Source: Intoshia linei
Taxonomy: Eukaryota > Orthonectida > Rhopaluridae
Assembly (NCBI GenBank): GCA_001642005.1
Contig: LWCA01000001.1
Span: 1-64,000 of the forward strand
DNA length: 64,000 nucleotides
Direction: 5' to 3'
Part shown: positions 11,224 to 22,624 of the stretch, piece by piece
How the letters are laid out: each line of letters starts with the position of its first letter
Position numbering within the stretch: position 1 is the stretch's first letter
Notes under the pieces: model-generated
What the model was told of the DNA's origin: nothing
What the model saw: the letters and a program-made list of their open reading frames with translations, nothing else
The model's database searches: none
Position numbers and translations under genes: made by a program

Positions 11224-11826
11224 CAGTAAATTCCGCTTATAAGAGACACTGGTTATAACAGACGTCCAGATATAAGGGACAAAAATCTACTTATAGTGAA
11301 ATTGTGTATGTTCAATTATATAATCAATAAATTTTTTGCTTTTGATTTTATCAATGTGAAGTTTTTTTTTAAAAAGTTTGTATAGTAAATTTGGAGTTTT
11401 GGATTTTTTACAAAATGAAAAAGAAACAAAGTTGACTGTACCATCTCCGTCACCATATTCAATACGTTTAATTTTGGTAAATTTTTTCTTTTAAAAATAA
11501 TTTTGTTTGTTGTTTTTATTCCATAACTATAAATACAATGTGTGGTTACGTTGCGAAGTGGGTAATATTGTACAAGTTTGTTAATCAAAGTATAACAGTA
11601 TACAAGAGTGCGTTAAAATTTTACAAATAAATAAATATTTTTATAATTGTAAATGATAAAATGGTAAATTGAAATAAATATTTTTATAATTGTACGTTTC
11701 TATGAAAAATTGTTATAGTAATATAGAATAGTTATACTAAAAATTGATATAGTATGTACAGTGGAATCCGGTTATAAGGGACAAATTGTTTGGTCCCGAT
11801 GCGTCTCTTATAAGCGGATTCCACTG
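11224..11826. mobile_element. Tigger/pogo-like non-autonomous element with TA flanks
   Basis: The left end, CAGTAAATTCCGCTTATAAG at 11224, and the inverted right end, CGGATTCCACTG ending at 11826, are both flanked by TA. Subterminal copies of a CTTATAAGRGAC-like motif are repeated at both ends. The last 68 bp (11759-11826) are themselves a near-perfect palindrome, so a solo mini-element is an alternative reading. Between the ends lies an LCAT/PLA2G15-like coding fragment. Confidence 0.55.
11289..11600 (-). pseudogene. LCAT/PLA2G15-like 3' fragment, frameshifted
   Basis: On the minus strand one frame reads YYPLRNVTTHCIYSYGIKTT. A shifted frame continues RIEYGDGDGTVNFVSF and ends IIEHTQFHYK before a stop at 11291-11289. 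The HCxYxxGxxT and GDGDGTVN motifs are those of lecithin:cholesterol acyltransferase / lysosomal phospholipase A2 (PLA2G15). The GDGDGTVN stretch carries the catalytic Asp of that alpha/beta-hydrolase family. The frame changes inside an A/T-rich run near 11470, and no upstream catalytic-serine exon is present. It is probably a captured or decayed gene piece; a single-base sequencing error in the run is an alternative for the frameshift. Confidence 0.55.
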
Positions 11827-11950
11827 TATAATATAGAAGCATTAAAAATTTTAGAGATCTTAATTAATTTTAGAAACAAAAAGAAATTTAATTAATGAAA
11901 TAACACAAATCTAGATTGAAATTTACAAATTTAATTAGAAAAAAATTTAT

Positions 11951-12170
11951 TTATTTTAGATTGTTGAAAAAGTGTTTTAAAACATACATAATATTTATAG
12001 ATTCGTCTTTTAAACGCGTTCTATCTAAATTAGAAGTAGTAGAGAAATTTCTTTCATTTTGTGTTGACGTAGATTGAACGGTCATAAGGGCTTCCTTTAA
12101 TTTTAACAATCTTGATGATAGCGTTCTAGTTTGTAACAACTCATAATATTTTTCAAAATAATATTGGAAA
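11951..12170 (-). pseudogene. hAT transposase C-terminal dimerisation-domain relic
   Basis: The minus-strand ORF contains STSTQNERNFSTTSNLDRTR then INIMYVLKHFFN. This matches the pattern of the hAT C-terminal dimerisation domain (xSERxFSxxxxxxxxxRxRLxxxxxxxLxxL). No other transposase domain is intact upstream, so it is a decayed fragment. Confidence 0.55.
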
Positions 12171-13376
12171 AAGAGGATAATTCCCTTAAGCGTTAGTAAT
12201 TTGTGGTTGGAATAAGATGTTTTTAAAAAAAGTATTGGAAAAAGGATATTTTTCCATTAAGGGCTGGAAAATTAGATTTTTGATTAAATTTTATTAGTGG
12301 TGGGATTTTTGAAATGGTGAATTTTAAATATTATAATATAATCATATTTTCATAGTAATCACAAACATAAATCAAATACAGGTATGTCTCAATTTTTTTC
12401 GGGAAATCCCGGGAAATCGTAAAAATCCCGGGAATTTTGTCCCGGTACAATCACTATGTAGAGGTAACATATTACGATATAAAATATAAAATTAATGACA
12501 CTAAGCAGCGTTTAAGAAAATTTTTTAATGAACTGTTTTATTTGAGGTGGCCTCGTTAGGTTCGGCTCTGCTTCTGTAATCGATAAGTGTGTAGTTATAA
12601 TGAAGTAAATAGCTACAAACGAATAAATAATATTACCCTTCCTCTAAATAACATATTATACCATAAGGGCAGATTGTAATAAATGTAGAAACTAGTCCCA
12701 GTTAAAACAGCAGATGGCAGAAGACGCGTAAGATACATATCTAATAATAATATTAATTGACTTACAAAACAATGTACATGTAATTACAAATATTAAGCTT
12801 TAATAAACAAAATTATAATATACCTTAATATTTTAGCCAAAAACCAATATATAAATGAAATCAACTATATTAGACAAATATCCATGTAAATATCCATAAA
12901 AAGATGGATTTGAATAATTTTTTGATTACAATTCATGTAAAATGCTTTCATTAGTTTTACAAACTCTAGGTTTCAATTTTAAATTTGAAAGCAATGTTTA
13001 CAAACAGTGAATAATTTTCAAGTTAAAAAAATAGATTTATTTTTGTTGATCAATCGTTAATTATCATTAAAATTAAAATATTTTGACTGGGCTGAGATTG
13101 TCGAATCGTCATTTCAAGTTGAGTAGATTCCAAATTTTTCGCATTTTTCCAAGTGATGAAACAAGCATATACGAAACAAATACACATTAAGACGTGAAGA
13201 ATGATAACTTGTAATTTGAACCCTTAAATTCCCGAATGATTCTAATAATAATAAACTTTTAATTTTAATTATGAATCAAATGCAATAAATTAAGAAATAG
13301 ACCAGTTAGCAACCTAAAAATTTGGTAATAATATTTTTAACATAAATTAAAGTTTATTGTATTTATCAGAATCAAA
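12140..13376. other. Repeat-rich gap before PSMA2
   Basis: 12150-12310 is homologous, in inverted orientation, to about 62740-62900 (AAAATCCCAC and CCCTTAA blocks in both). 12378-12450 is a fragment with GGGAAATCCCGGGAAATCG repeats that begins CAGGTATGTCTCAATTTTTT and resembles a transposon end. The rest is AT-rich with no gene seen. Confidence 0.4.
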
Positions 13377-14810
13377 ATGTCAGATAGATACTCCTTTTCA
13401 CTTACAACATTCAGGTAATTATTTATTTTACCTCTTATTTTTACTCTTATGAAACTTATTTAATGAATAAAATGATTTATTAGTCCATCTGGAAAATTGG
13501 TGCAAATTGAATATGCTTTAGAAGCCGTTGCGTCAGGATTGCCATCAATTGGAATTAAAGGTAGAGAAATTTGAAAATTTTAACATTTCAACTAATAATT
13601 GCCTAATTATCAAATTGGTTTTAATCTATTTAATTTAGCAACGAATGGGGTGGTGTTGGCTACCGAAAAATCTAGGAGTAGCACATTATCCGACTTGTCT
13701 TCTGTTGAAAAGATTTCAAAAATTTCAAATAACATGGGAATGGTGTATAGTGGGTTTAGTTCTGATTCTCGGTAATTTACTTTTTTTTAATCCTTTGGTA
13801 TATTTTTAGACAATTGGTAAAATTTTCGAGAAAACTTTGTCAATCTTATAGCAGACGTTTTGGTAAAACCATCACACCTATTTCTATTGTATCGGAAATT
13901 GCTTTGTCCATGCAAGAATATACTCAACAAGGGTATATTTATTTTTCTTTTTCTTTGGTTTAATTCATTTTTAGAGGTGTTCGTCCGTATGGGTGCTCTT
14001 TGTTAATTGCTGGGTGGGACAAATCTAGAAATATTCCATTGTTATATCAATGCGATCCATCTGTAAGTTTTTATGTACATTATTGTACATTTATGTTAAA
14101 TATTTTTGCAAAATAGCTCAAAATAGCCAAATTTTCCCATTTCTGATTCCACCGGTCCATCGTAACAACCGAATCTACCATGCTGGAGGGACCCTACAAA
14201 TTGTTGAGATTCAAAAATATTCTTTGTTTTAAATGGAGAATTTAAATAAATTATCCCCGATTTTACAAAAATTTTGTCAAACACACGAAGAGGTATCGAT
14301 TATGGTGTTTCAGCTAGGTGTAGTAATATTTTAAATTTTTAAGCGGTCAGAAATTATGAAAAATTTCAAATCTTTTTGAATTTCTAAATGACGATTTTAT
14401 TTACAAACATTATTGACTGTTTTTGTAAAATTTTCGAAAAAATCTTTATTATTTAAAAATCAAAATGTAAGGCCTTCATCCTCCATTAATCAATTATTAA
14501 TTGACTTTAGCATACAATTGTATTGAATGATTATGTGTAATTTGATATATTATATTTTTAGGGTACTTATTTCGCCTGGAAGGCCACTGCCTTGGGTCAA
14601 AATTATGTAGGCACTCAAAATTTCCTCAAAGTTCGATATAACGACGAATTAGAATTGGAGGATGCCATTCATATGGCAATATTAGCTTTAAAATCAAATT
14701 TTGAAGGTGTTATGGATGGCAACAACATTGAAATTGCTGTTTGCGATGAAGAAGGTTTCCGAAATTTGACACCGGAAGAAATATCTGATTATTTAAGTAT
14801 TACTGGTTAA
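13377..14810 (+). CDS. PSMA2: 20S proteasome subunit alpha type-2
   Basis: Six exons (13377-13414, 13484-13560, 13639-13771, 13810-13932, 13975-14062, 14562-14810) encode 235 aa; human PSMA2 has 234. The N-terminal alpha-subunit signature [20 protein letters not shown] is intact. [47 protein letters not shown] and [12 protein letters not shown] follow in family order. Known role: a structural alpha-ring subunit of the 20S core in nucleus and cytosol, forming the substrate gate. Introns 3 and 4 are 38 and 42 bp; intron 5 is 499 bp. The stop is 138 bp from the stop of the convergent CFAP410 gene. Confidence 0.96.
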
Positions 14811-14948
14811 ATTACCGCTTAAAATCAATAAAATTTTTATAAACATGTAAATCATGGTAAAAACAAAAAATTTTATTGAAAATATCCAATTAATAATACA
14901 TTTAATGATTTTAATCTGATGGTTCATTTTGTATCGATACATTCCAAA

Positions 14949-15878
14949 TTAAAAATTGTTTTGTATATATAATTTTAAAGTTTCAACTTCTTGTTTACTT
15001 AAATGCGACATTAAAAGTTTGATTGCAGGCAGAACGGAATTCTATTTAAATGTATATAATTGTGAATCAAAAAAATTTACATTTTCAGATAATTTGTCTT
15101 TCTGTTTTGATTCAGATTGGAGCTCAAAAGGTGACACAGTTCTATTTATAGTTGAAACGTTTTTTGATTCGAAATTGCTACAAGTTCTCTGAATTTTTTT
15201 TACTTTTACATTGTCACTAAGGATTATATTTATATTTTTTAATGATACTTGTTTTTAGGGTTTATATTGATTAAATTTTCTTTCAAAAGGTTTGCTTCAA
15301 TCCTTTCTGATTTCGTTATAGCTAAATTGAAAATTTTACATGTAAATTTTTATTATTGTTAACTTACATTTATTGTCCAGTACACTTAGTTGAGGTAAAA
15401 TGTTGATTACTTTTAATCTATAATTTTCAATAAATGTACCTAAAAATTCCATTATAAATTTGATTTTAAAATTTACAAGGATTTTGTGAAAGCCATAAGA
15501 TTTCCAAATTTTTTAAATGAGCAATGTATTTTAAGTCGTCGATTTCAGCAATACTGTTTTTTCGTACATATAATTCTTTTAAATAGTGACAATTTCGTAA
15601 ACTTTTCAGAGAATTGATTTTATTGGCGCTATGTAATTATAATTTTGTAAGTGTATCTTACCTAGCACTAAATTTTTCCAGTAACGTAGCCCCTTCCAAA
15701 ATTTCTATATTTTCAATATCACAACCCCTAATTATTTTGTTACTCTTTATTGTTAAATTTTGTACAGAAACATGTACGATATTGTATTAAAATATTACCA
15801 ACAATTTAATATTGTTACTGCATTAATGTTTTTTAGTCGAGTACGGTTTTCAATTACGTCTTTTGATAAAACTGACAT
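14949..15878 (-). CDS. CFAP410: CFAP410 (C21orf2), leucine-rich-repeat ciliary protein
   Basis: Seven exons (15878-15799, 15727-15662, 15628-15477, 15439-15368, 15321-15249, 15216-15081, 15041-14949) encode 223 aa; human has 256. The N-terminal LRR domain follows the family pattern: AVTILNCWGCDIENIEIL, SANKINSLKSLRNCHYLKEL, YVRKNSIAEIDDL, LKNLEILWLSQNPC, then a capping region ILPQLSVLDN. After a polar linker the C-terminal helix SVLPAIKLLMSHL matches the family's NVLTAILLLLREL helix. Known role: with NEK1 it supports ciliogenesis and basal-body function; human mutations cause retinal and skeletal disease. It is head-to-head with BBS8, 518 bp between start codons. Confidence 0.9.
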
Positions 15879-16396
15879 GGCTTATTGGTAATATAGTTTG
15901 TAATTTGTTTAAATTTTACAATATTTCAATTTTAGTACTATAGCTACTTTGAAATCAACAAAATTTATCAGTTCATTGATTTCAGTGTTGAATTCGTTAA
16001 AAATTTGAAAATTTTCCAAATTGCGGAATTGTTTCTTTCAAATTTTGAATTATAATTTAATTTTATTAAGTCATTGACGCCTTATTATTTACTTGCAAAG
16101 ATAAATGTATTTACAATGATCTTGTAATCGTTAATTACAGTTTAATTCTGTATCCTTTGTATTGAAATTACAATTGTAATTTTCCTACAATTTAGTAAAA
16201 TTTATAGTTTAAAAAAGAAGTGACTGAATAATTTTTATTCCATTCTTTGCCTACATACATTTGTACATTGTACATTTTGAGTGTATTGCATTGAAATTTC
16301 AAAATGATAATAATTTCCAAAATTCACCATAGATTAAAGTAAATAATTTACAGTTTACAATTTTTACTTTAATAATTAATTACCTCCCTGACGAAT
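15879..16396. promoter_or_regulatory. Divergent promoter region of two ciliary genes
   Basis: 518 bp separate the CFAP410 and BBS8 start codons, so both promoters are here. An RFX X-box would be expected for ciliary genes, but I could not identify a convincing one by eye. Minus-strand sequence at 15930-16050 has short open stretches in all three frames that do not join into a gene. Confidence 0.45.
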
Positions 16397-18299
16397 ATGA
16401 ATTCATTCATTTTAAAACTATGCCAAGCTCAATATGATTTGGCAAACTCTAAATACGAAAAGTGTTTCGTGTCATGTGAAGAATTAATAAACTCTCAGAG
16501 AGGTCCATCCGAAGAAGACATAATATACATTACATCAAAATCTGAAACTTTTCAATCAGAATTTACGAAAACTCCGCTAGTTACACCATTTCACAAGCTT
16601 TACCTGTATTTAACATATTTTGACTGTTGTGTCAAAATAGACAATTTAAAAATTGATGAAAGTGACAATTGCCTGGAAAAATACCATTTAAATTTTGATT
16701 GGTTTAAATGTACCAATTACCCTTATATTCAGAATTCTAAATCCGAAAAATTTGTTTTTGAGGGTTTTAATACGGAAAGAGTCATTTTCCTTGTGGATCA
16801 GTATAAATTGTTAGATTTTCGAATGTATGCTAAAAATGATTCAACTGCTCAAATATTTTTTGATTTTGTTTACCACTTTTCAAAAAATAAAGAGGTTTGC
16901 CTAGAAATTTGCGATGAGATTTTAAAAAATAAAACAAAATTGCATTTTGGAGCTCAAATGCATGGATATTGGTTGTTGATGCAGGCTATAGCTTACTATT
17001 CGTTGGGATTATTTGATGATGCTTTGGTAATACACTTGATCTATATTATCTTGAATTAAAATTGGCTTTAGAAATCTGCGAAAAAAAGTAATACTACGAA
17101 AAGTTTATTTGATGCGTATCTGATGACTATAAATATATACGCTCAAATGAAAAGTTTTGATGAAGCTATCAATTCGTGTAAAGAAGGGCTACATTACTTT
17201 AGGAATAATTTAGTTTTAATGATTTTACATGCCAGACTCATTTATTTGACAAATGAAAATGTTTTGTCTAAAAATGTCATTCCTGGGTATGTTAAGGTAA
17301 ACTTTATATATGACAAATTTAATATTTTTTAGATTTTGAACATTGACAGTTTCAATATAGAATCAATGTCTTGTTTGGCTTGTTATTATTACAAATCTTT
17401 TAAATATGAACAGTCTCTTAATATATACCGAAGAATGCTAATATGTGGCGTTAAGAGTCCTGCTATATATGTTAATATAGGTAATTTGAATTAATTGATG
17501 TGAGGTTACAGATTAACAATTTAATTGACAGCGACAAAAAAATTATTTTTAACGTAGTAAAAAATTTCCCACTACTTTTGATAAATACCGACTTAATTGC
17601 GGTAATACTGCTAACAATGACAGCTTAAACCTAAGGTTTAACTTTAAGGTTTAAGTCCTTGTCCTTGTCTTTGTCCTTGGTCCACGTCAACTTTGCTTTA
17701 TTTAAATAATATTAATAAATCTAGCATTATCTTGTGCTCGGATTCAAAAACATGATTTAATATATACCTGCTTTGAAAGAGCCATATCCTTGAGCGATGA
17801 AACTAATCCGAAACAGAATACAAAAAATAATGATACTGCTCAAATATATTTCAATTTAGCTTATATTGCAATTTTGATACGGGAAGACACGTTTTCATAT
17901 CATTGTTTACGACTTTGTATATTTTATGCCAAACAAAACTCACCCTTGGTTTACAAAGCTTACAATAATATTGGTGTTTTAGAAATTTCCAACAACGGTT
18001 CAGTTGAAAAATCAATGAGTTTATTTAAAATGTCTTCAGAATATGTTGGTGAAAATGTATCAAAATTTAATGAAATTTTTTCCAAAAATGAAAAGAAATT
18101 AATGCTACAAGCCGATACTGATTTTGATGTTTCTGTCCCAATTTCAAATTTATTATTATTGGCAAAATTAAATTTACATTTTAATCATATCCCGTCTACT
18201 TTTGAAAAGGTATCTAGAGATAATTTGCATCGGAATGATAGGATTAATAACCTTTGTAAAGATATCAATCTTATTTTGTCTAGGCCCATTATTTTTTAA
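16397..18299 (+). CDS. TTC8: BBSome subunit BBS8 (TTC8), TPR protein
   Basis: Four exons (16397-17026, 17072-17296, 17333-17480, 17725-18299) encode 525 aa; human TTC8 has ~515-541. The N-terminus has a TPR-like region (CQAQYDLANSKYEKCFVSCE) and a divergent linker. Colinear TPR landmarks follow: ALFEYIFHHEN-like AQIFFDFVYHFSKNKEVCLE, SMSCLACYYYKSFKYEQSLN, IYRRMLICGVKSPAIYVNIG, TCFERAISLSDE, QIYFNLAYIAILIREDTFSY, AYNNIGVLEISN. Known role: a subunit of the octameric BBSome, the cargo adaptor for intraflagellar transport of membrane proteins. Introns 1 and 2 are 45 and 36 bp. Intron 3 (244 bp) contains a CCTTGTCCTTGTCTTTGTCC simple repeat. The protein is divergent, but the exon phases are exact. 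Confidence 0.87.
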
Positions 18300-18925
18300 T
18301 TAAAATTAATTTAATTTATTTTGTGTCTGTTTAAAAAGATGTAAAATGAAAAGAGATTGTCAATTTATAAGTGTTTTAATGGCTAAATTGGATTTTATTA
18401 ATATTACATTCTAATTTGAATATTGATTAAGGTTCAGATATAAGATTAACGTTATTATAATTATAATTTATAATAGTTAGAGTTATGATTATGCATTAGG
18501 CCCTAATGATTATAGTATACAGTTTTGTTTGAATTAAAAAAAGGATATTTTACTGACGCTCCGAAATCTAATTTAGAACATTATTATCCAAAAAAAAATT
18601 TTAAAATACTGCAATTTCCTTTGGTTGAAATTTTTTTTAGCTTTTTTATAAACTACAAATTAAAATTTTATTGTAGTTCTTTTTGTATATAATATTGTTG
18701 TGAAATGATACATTGTAAATATATTAGAAGTGATTTAATTAACTAGAATTACTAATTTTGTCATTTATTCAAATTTTTGTAATTGGACTATAGATTCGAA
18801 TCTAATTTTTGAAAGTAGAAATCTTTTTCGATGGAATTCCCTTTGTTCAAGGAACGTTCCTATATTTCATTTGTAAACACTATTGATATGATTCAATTCA
18901 TAATTTTAATGTCGATGAAATCATT
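18300..18925. other. Intergenic, AT-rich
   Basis: Between the 3' ends of BBS8 and the Noc2-like gene. No gene, RNA or clear repeat seen before the dispersed repeat at 18930. Confidence 0.4.
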
Positions 18926-18929
18926 TAGC

Positions 18930-19090
18930 TTTTGACCCGTAAGATGTGAGTTTGGGAGGTTAAAATTTACCTTACTAACACCGGAAAAAACTAATAGAAA
19001 TGAGGACTTTATAAAATTCTAAGACTGGTAGTTATTGAAATAAACGATAACACACATAAACAAACAACATATATAAGTAAGGATTTGAAT
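18930..19090. repeat. Dispersed repeat, copy 1
   Basis: The stretch from TTTTGACCCGTAAGATGTGA to TATATAAGTAAGGAT is closely similar to 51675-51810 (GACCTGTAAGATGTGA, GGAAAAAACT, TAAAATTCTAAGAC, GGTAGTTATT). Its right end is also present at about 39668-39720. TATATAAGTAAGGAT alone recurs at 27797 and 44155. Confidence 0.6.
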
Positions 19091-19132
19091 ACTTTTATAA
19101 ATTAGTACAGGTAAATGATTTAATATTACATT

Positions 19133-22100
19133 TTAAATTAAACTGGTCGTATCATCATATTTATCCAATTTTCTATTTTTTTCTGAATTTTGAATCTGCT
19201 CAATCGGGAAAACTGAATGTTTTCTTTCATTGTCGTGAATGTGTTCATTGAATTTATCTAATTTTTTTAATTATTTCGAAATATTGATTTACACATGTAT
19301 ATTAAAAATTAATTTTATATAATCATTCTAATTTCTCCAATAAAATTTTATTGCGAGTGGTAACTAATTTCTTACCAGAAGTGAGTTACAACAACAAACA
19401 CCATTAAAAAGAGGAAATTAATTTGTTTTATGGTATTATCATAATAGAATTCAAGTTTCTGCAGAAATAATCGAAACTGTAATCCAGGGGTTCCCAAAGT
19501 GGGCGATATCGCCCCAGAGGTCGATTAATTCAGTTAGGGGGGGGCGATTATAAAAAGATAAATATAATTTTTTTTAATATATTTCAGTATAGTAAAATTG
19601 ATGCGGTACCAAATTTAAAATATAGTTCAATGTCAATGTTCATTGATTATTTTATTATAACATTTTAATTATTAATTACACACATTTGCAACACATACAA
19701 TGTATACCCAAAATACGATTTTAGACGGATAGAGTAAAGCGTTGATAAATTTTTTGGTTGTAAGGGGATTTTTTATAGAAAGTTTGGGATCCACTGATAT
19801 AAAAAGTGACAGTAATAAATATATATACGACGTAGTCGAAAAAGTTTTTAGGGGGGCGTTGAGAAAATATATTGCTAAAAAGGGGGCGATATGCAAAATG
19901 AGTTTGGGAACCCCTGCTGTAATCATTATTGTGATATAAGTTATTACTAATAACCAATAGTACTTTAATTTTATTTTTAAAATTAATCTATTTTGAGTAT
20001 TTTAACGAGACGCGATATATTGGCAAATGTCAAATGGACATTGTCTATATCACAATATTTGTATATTTTGAATAAAAATGTATATACTGAGTAAAAAACC
20101 CTCATTGGCCCACGTGTAAATGTATTGTATATATAAAATTATTTCATTTAAATCTGTACAATGTACATAAATATCATACAAATAAATGTAGTTTATTTAA
20201 CCTTCAAATATTATAATTAGTTTTTTTAATGTTAAATAGATTTTTGTTTAAACGTTAAAATCAGTCAGTCACTACATATGTAAAACAGAATATCTATACA
20301 GAAAAGATAATTAATAATATATATAAAAACATTTTAATTATAATAAGTACCACATTTGTCGATTTTTTTATCTGAATAGTTTTCTTTGTTTAATTTAGAA
20401 AATCTTAGTATTTGAGGATCATTTACCCAACGCAAAGTTTCATCTAAATTTTGTTTAATTTTTAATAGTTTTATACATACTCATGTTGAATTCATCAATT
20501 GAGTTATTTTTAGGTGTGTTGGATTGTTTTGAATTAGGTTTAGAAGTGGTATCTTCAACTAATTGTACGTTTTCTACGTTTTGGATGGCTCGTTGCTTAC
20601 CATAAAACCATGATCCAGACTTTTTGAATAACTAAAAATGTGTAATATAATGTCAATGTCATATAGTCTAAATAAAAATTTAATTTTGGTGTCATTTTTA
20701 CTTCCGTACCAAACAAACCGAATCTATTGAATTCTCGAAAAAAAAACAAATATCCCCATGTTTATTTCCTTAGAATCAAAGACTTATGAGGGATTGTCTT
20801 TCAGATTTATCGGTAGAATATTGGAGTTGAGCTAGGGTCATACACCGGGCATACGGGCATCATGACATAATAATATTTATTTTATACTAATAAATTAATA
20901 TTATAGTATAATGTATAGTGATTTGTATTCCATGGGAATACCAAATCACAGATAACTTCAGGTGGTCCACAGCTAAATTTTAATGGTCCTCAGAACTTAC
21001 AGTATGTAATACACATTACATTTTAAGACTTTTTTTAAAAATTTTGGCTAACTTTTATTATTTTGTGTAAGATTGAATAGAGAAAATCTTACTAATAAAA
21101 TTAGAAAGAAAATTGACGCATGGTTACTGAAATGAAATACATAAAAATTACCTAAAAAAATTCTAAAACCTTTTTTATATTAGTATTACAATTATTATAT
21201 AAATAAAAACATTTTTTAAATATATTTTAACATTTTAAAATTAATAAGTTATTTATAATAATAACAATGTTTAAATAAGGATTTAATCTTCAGATTTCAA
21301 AAAAGTCAAGAAATTCCTAAAACAAACTTTTTTTGAGATTTTTGGGATAACATTTTAGCAAATTTATGTAATTATATAACTTTCATGAGCATATTTCATT
21401 TTATTTAAATTTTAATAAATATTCAATGAACACACTTTTTATGATGCAATCATTTTTTCTCTTTTGTATAAAACGAATATCATAAATTAAACAACTATTC
21501 TTGTAGATATAGTAGTAAATATGTGGAGTATTATATATAATTGGAAAGGAAAAATCTGAACGTTACACACTACGAAATTATTAACAAAATTGAACACTAT
21601 TCAACGAAATGAAGCGAAGTATATGAAAAATACTATTATAATTAATAATACTATACTAAGCAAACAAAAGTTAATTTATTCTACATATATAATATAAATA
21701 TAGAAGTTATTTTTTCATAGTGAATCTTAGATTGTACTTTTAGTTCAAAAATATCTCAGAAAGGCTGTGATTACTAATTATAGAGAAAATTTGAGTTATC
21801 TGGTTATCAGTCAATATGAACTTTATCATAGGTTGCATAATAAAGATTTTATTTGACTTTATTACATGTAAACTATATACATTGTAAATAGTTTGAACTA
21901 ATTTAATTACGTCGTATAATAAGTCTCGTATTACATTATTTTGCATTTCTCATAAGCTATAATATTTTTGTAACAAAATATAGTACTTTTTGTTTTTTTT
22001 TAAAAAATCCCCTATTTTGGGAATTTATTAAACGTATCAGAATACATATTGAATATATTAAAATAAATATTTAAAAATTTACACTGATATGTTCGTGACA

Positions 22101-22624
22101 CAATTTACACACGGAATGGTCCTGCTGATTCGTTGTCGTGTCTATCATACAATTTGAACAGTATTGCTATTTATAATAAATACATTTAATTTTGATATAG
22201 TCAAATTTGGTATGTAAAAAGTTAATAAACAATGTATATTATCATATAATTTATATGCTTGTTGTCCTACTAATTAATTACCTTATTACATGTAACACAC
22301 GTAAGACAACTGATAAACAAACGAAACGTTTCTCCGCACAAATGGCAAACGCTTGTGTCATTATTTGTTACGTTATTTTCAAGTTTTTTAAGTTTATGAT
22401 TTAGATTTCTAAATGTATTGTATATTTTTTATAGTCATTTACCTTATTCTTTTTTTTTCTCTTTGTTCTAATTTTTTTGATCTCGCTAATACATTTATTA
22501 TAATTTGTTGTTCTTGACACGAATAAGTTACTTTTCGTTCGTCGTAATGACCAGTATGTATGGACCAGCCTCCTCCAATTCTAAAAGATATAATATAAAT
22601 TAAAAAGCTCCACGTTGTGATCAT
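19133..22624 (-). CDS. Rabphilin/Noc2-like Rab effector (Rab-binding zinc-finger domain, no C2 domains)
   Basis: Exons 22624-22443 (start uncertain), 22408-22282, 22166-22083, 20631-20481, 20443-20351 and 19257-19133 encode about 253 aa. The order matches the Rab3-binding domain of rabphilin-3A/Noc2: GGGWSIHTG, helix EQQIIINVLARSKKLEQREK, a FYVE-like zinc finger with paired cysteines (VCHLCGE, CLTCVTC, YCSNCMI, VCKLCHEH), and the basic-aromatic motif FKKSGSWFYGK. The tail is polar and ends in DKYDDTTSLI. No C2 domain follows, so the architecture is Noc2-like rather than full rabphilin. Known role: binds GTP-bound Rab3/Rab27 on secretory vesicles to promote regulated exocytosis. The last intron (1.09 kb) holds a hAT MITE. 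ATG 22624 is the only in-frame start seen, but an upstream first exon is possible. Confidence 0.85.
19485..19916. mobile_element. hAT-type MITE (432 bp) with perfect target duplication
   Basis: Terminal inverted repeats CAGGGGTTCCCAAAGTGGGC and ...TTTGGGAACCCCTG are flanked by identical 8-bp direct repeats CTGTAATC at 19477-19484 and 19917-19924, the hallmark of hAT insertion. No transposase coding capacity. It sits in the last intron of the Noc2-like gene. Confidence 0.92.
20918..20949. repeat. 32-bp near-perfect palindrome
   Basis: GTGATTTGTATTCC, then ATGG, then an arm complementary to the first with one mismatch. It could form a cruciform or be a small transposon end pair. It is in intron 3 of the Noc2-like gene. 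Confidence 0.55.

Noticed and set aside
14050..14284. Open frames on both strands in PSMA2 intron 5
   Set aside because: They fall inside a well-defined intron and show no family similarity.
15930..16060. Minus-strand short open stretches between CFAP410 and BBS8
   Set aside because: Frames change without splice sites; cannot be joined to CFAP410, which already has a good start codon.
17640..17690. CCTTGTCCTTGTC repeat as a possible satellite or regulatory array
   Set aside because: Only a short simple-sequence run inside BBS8 intron 3.
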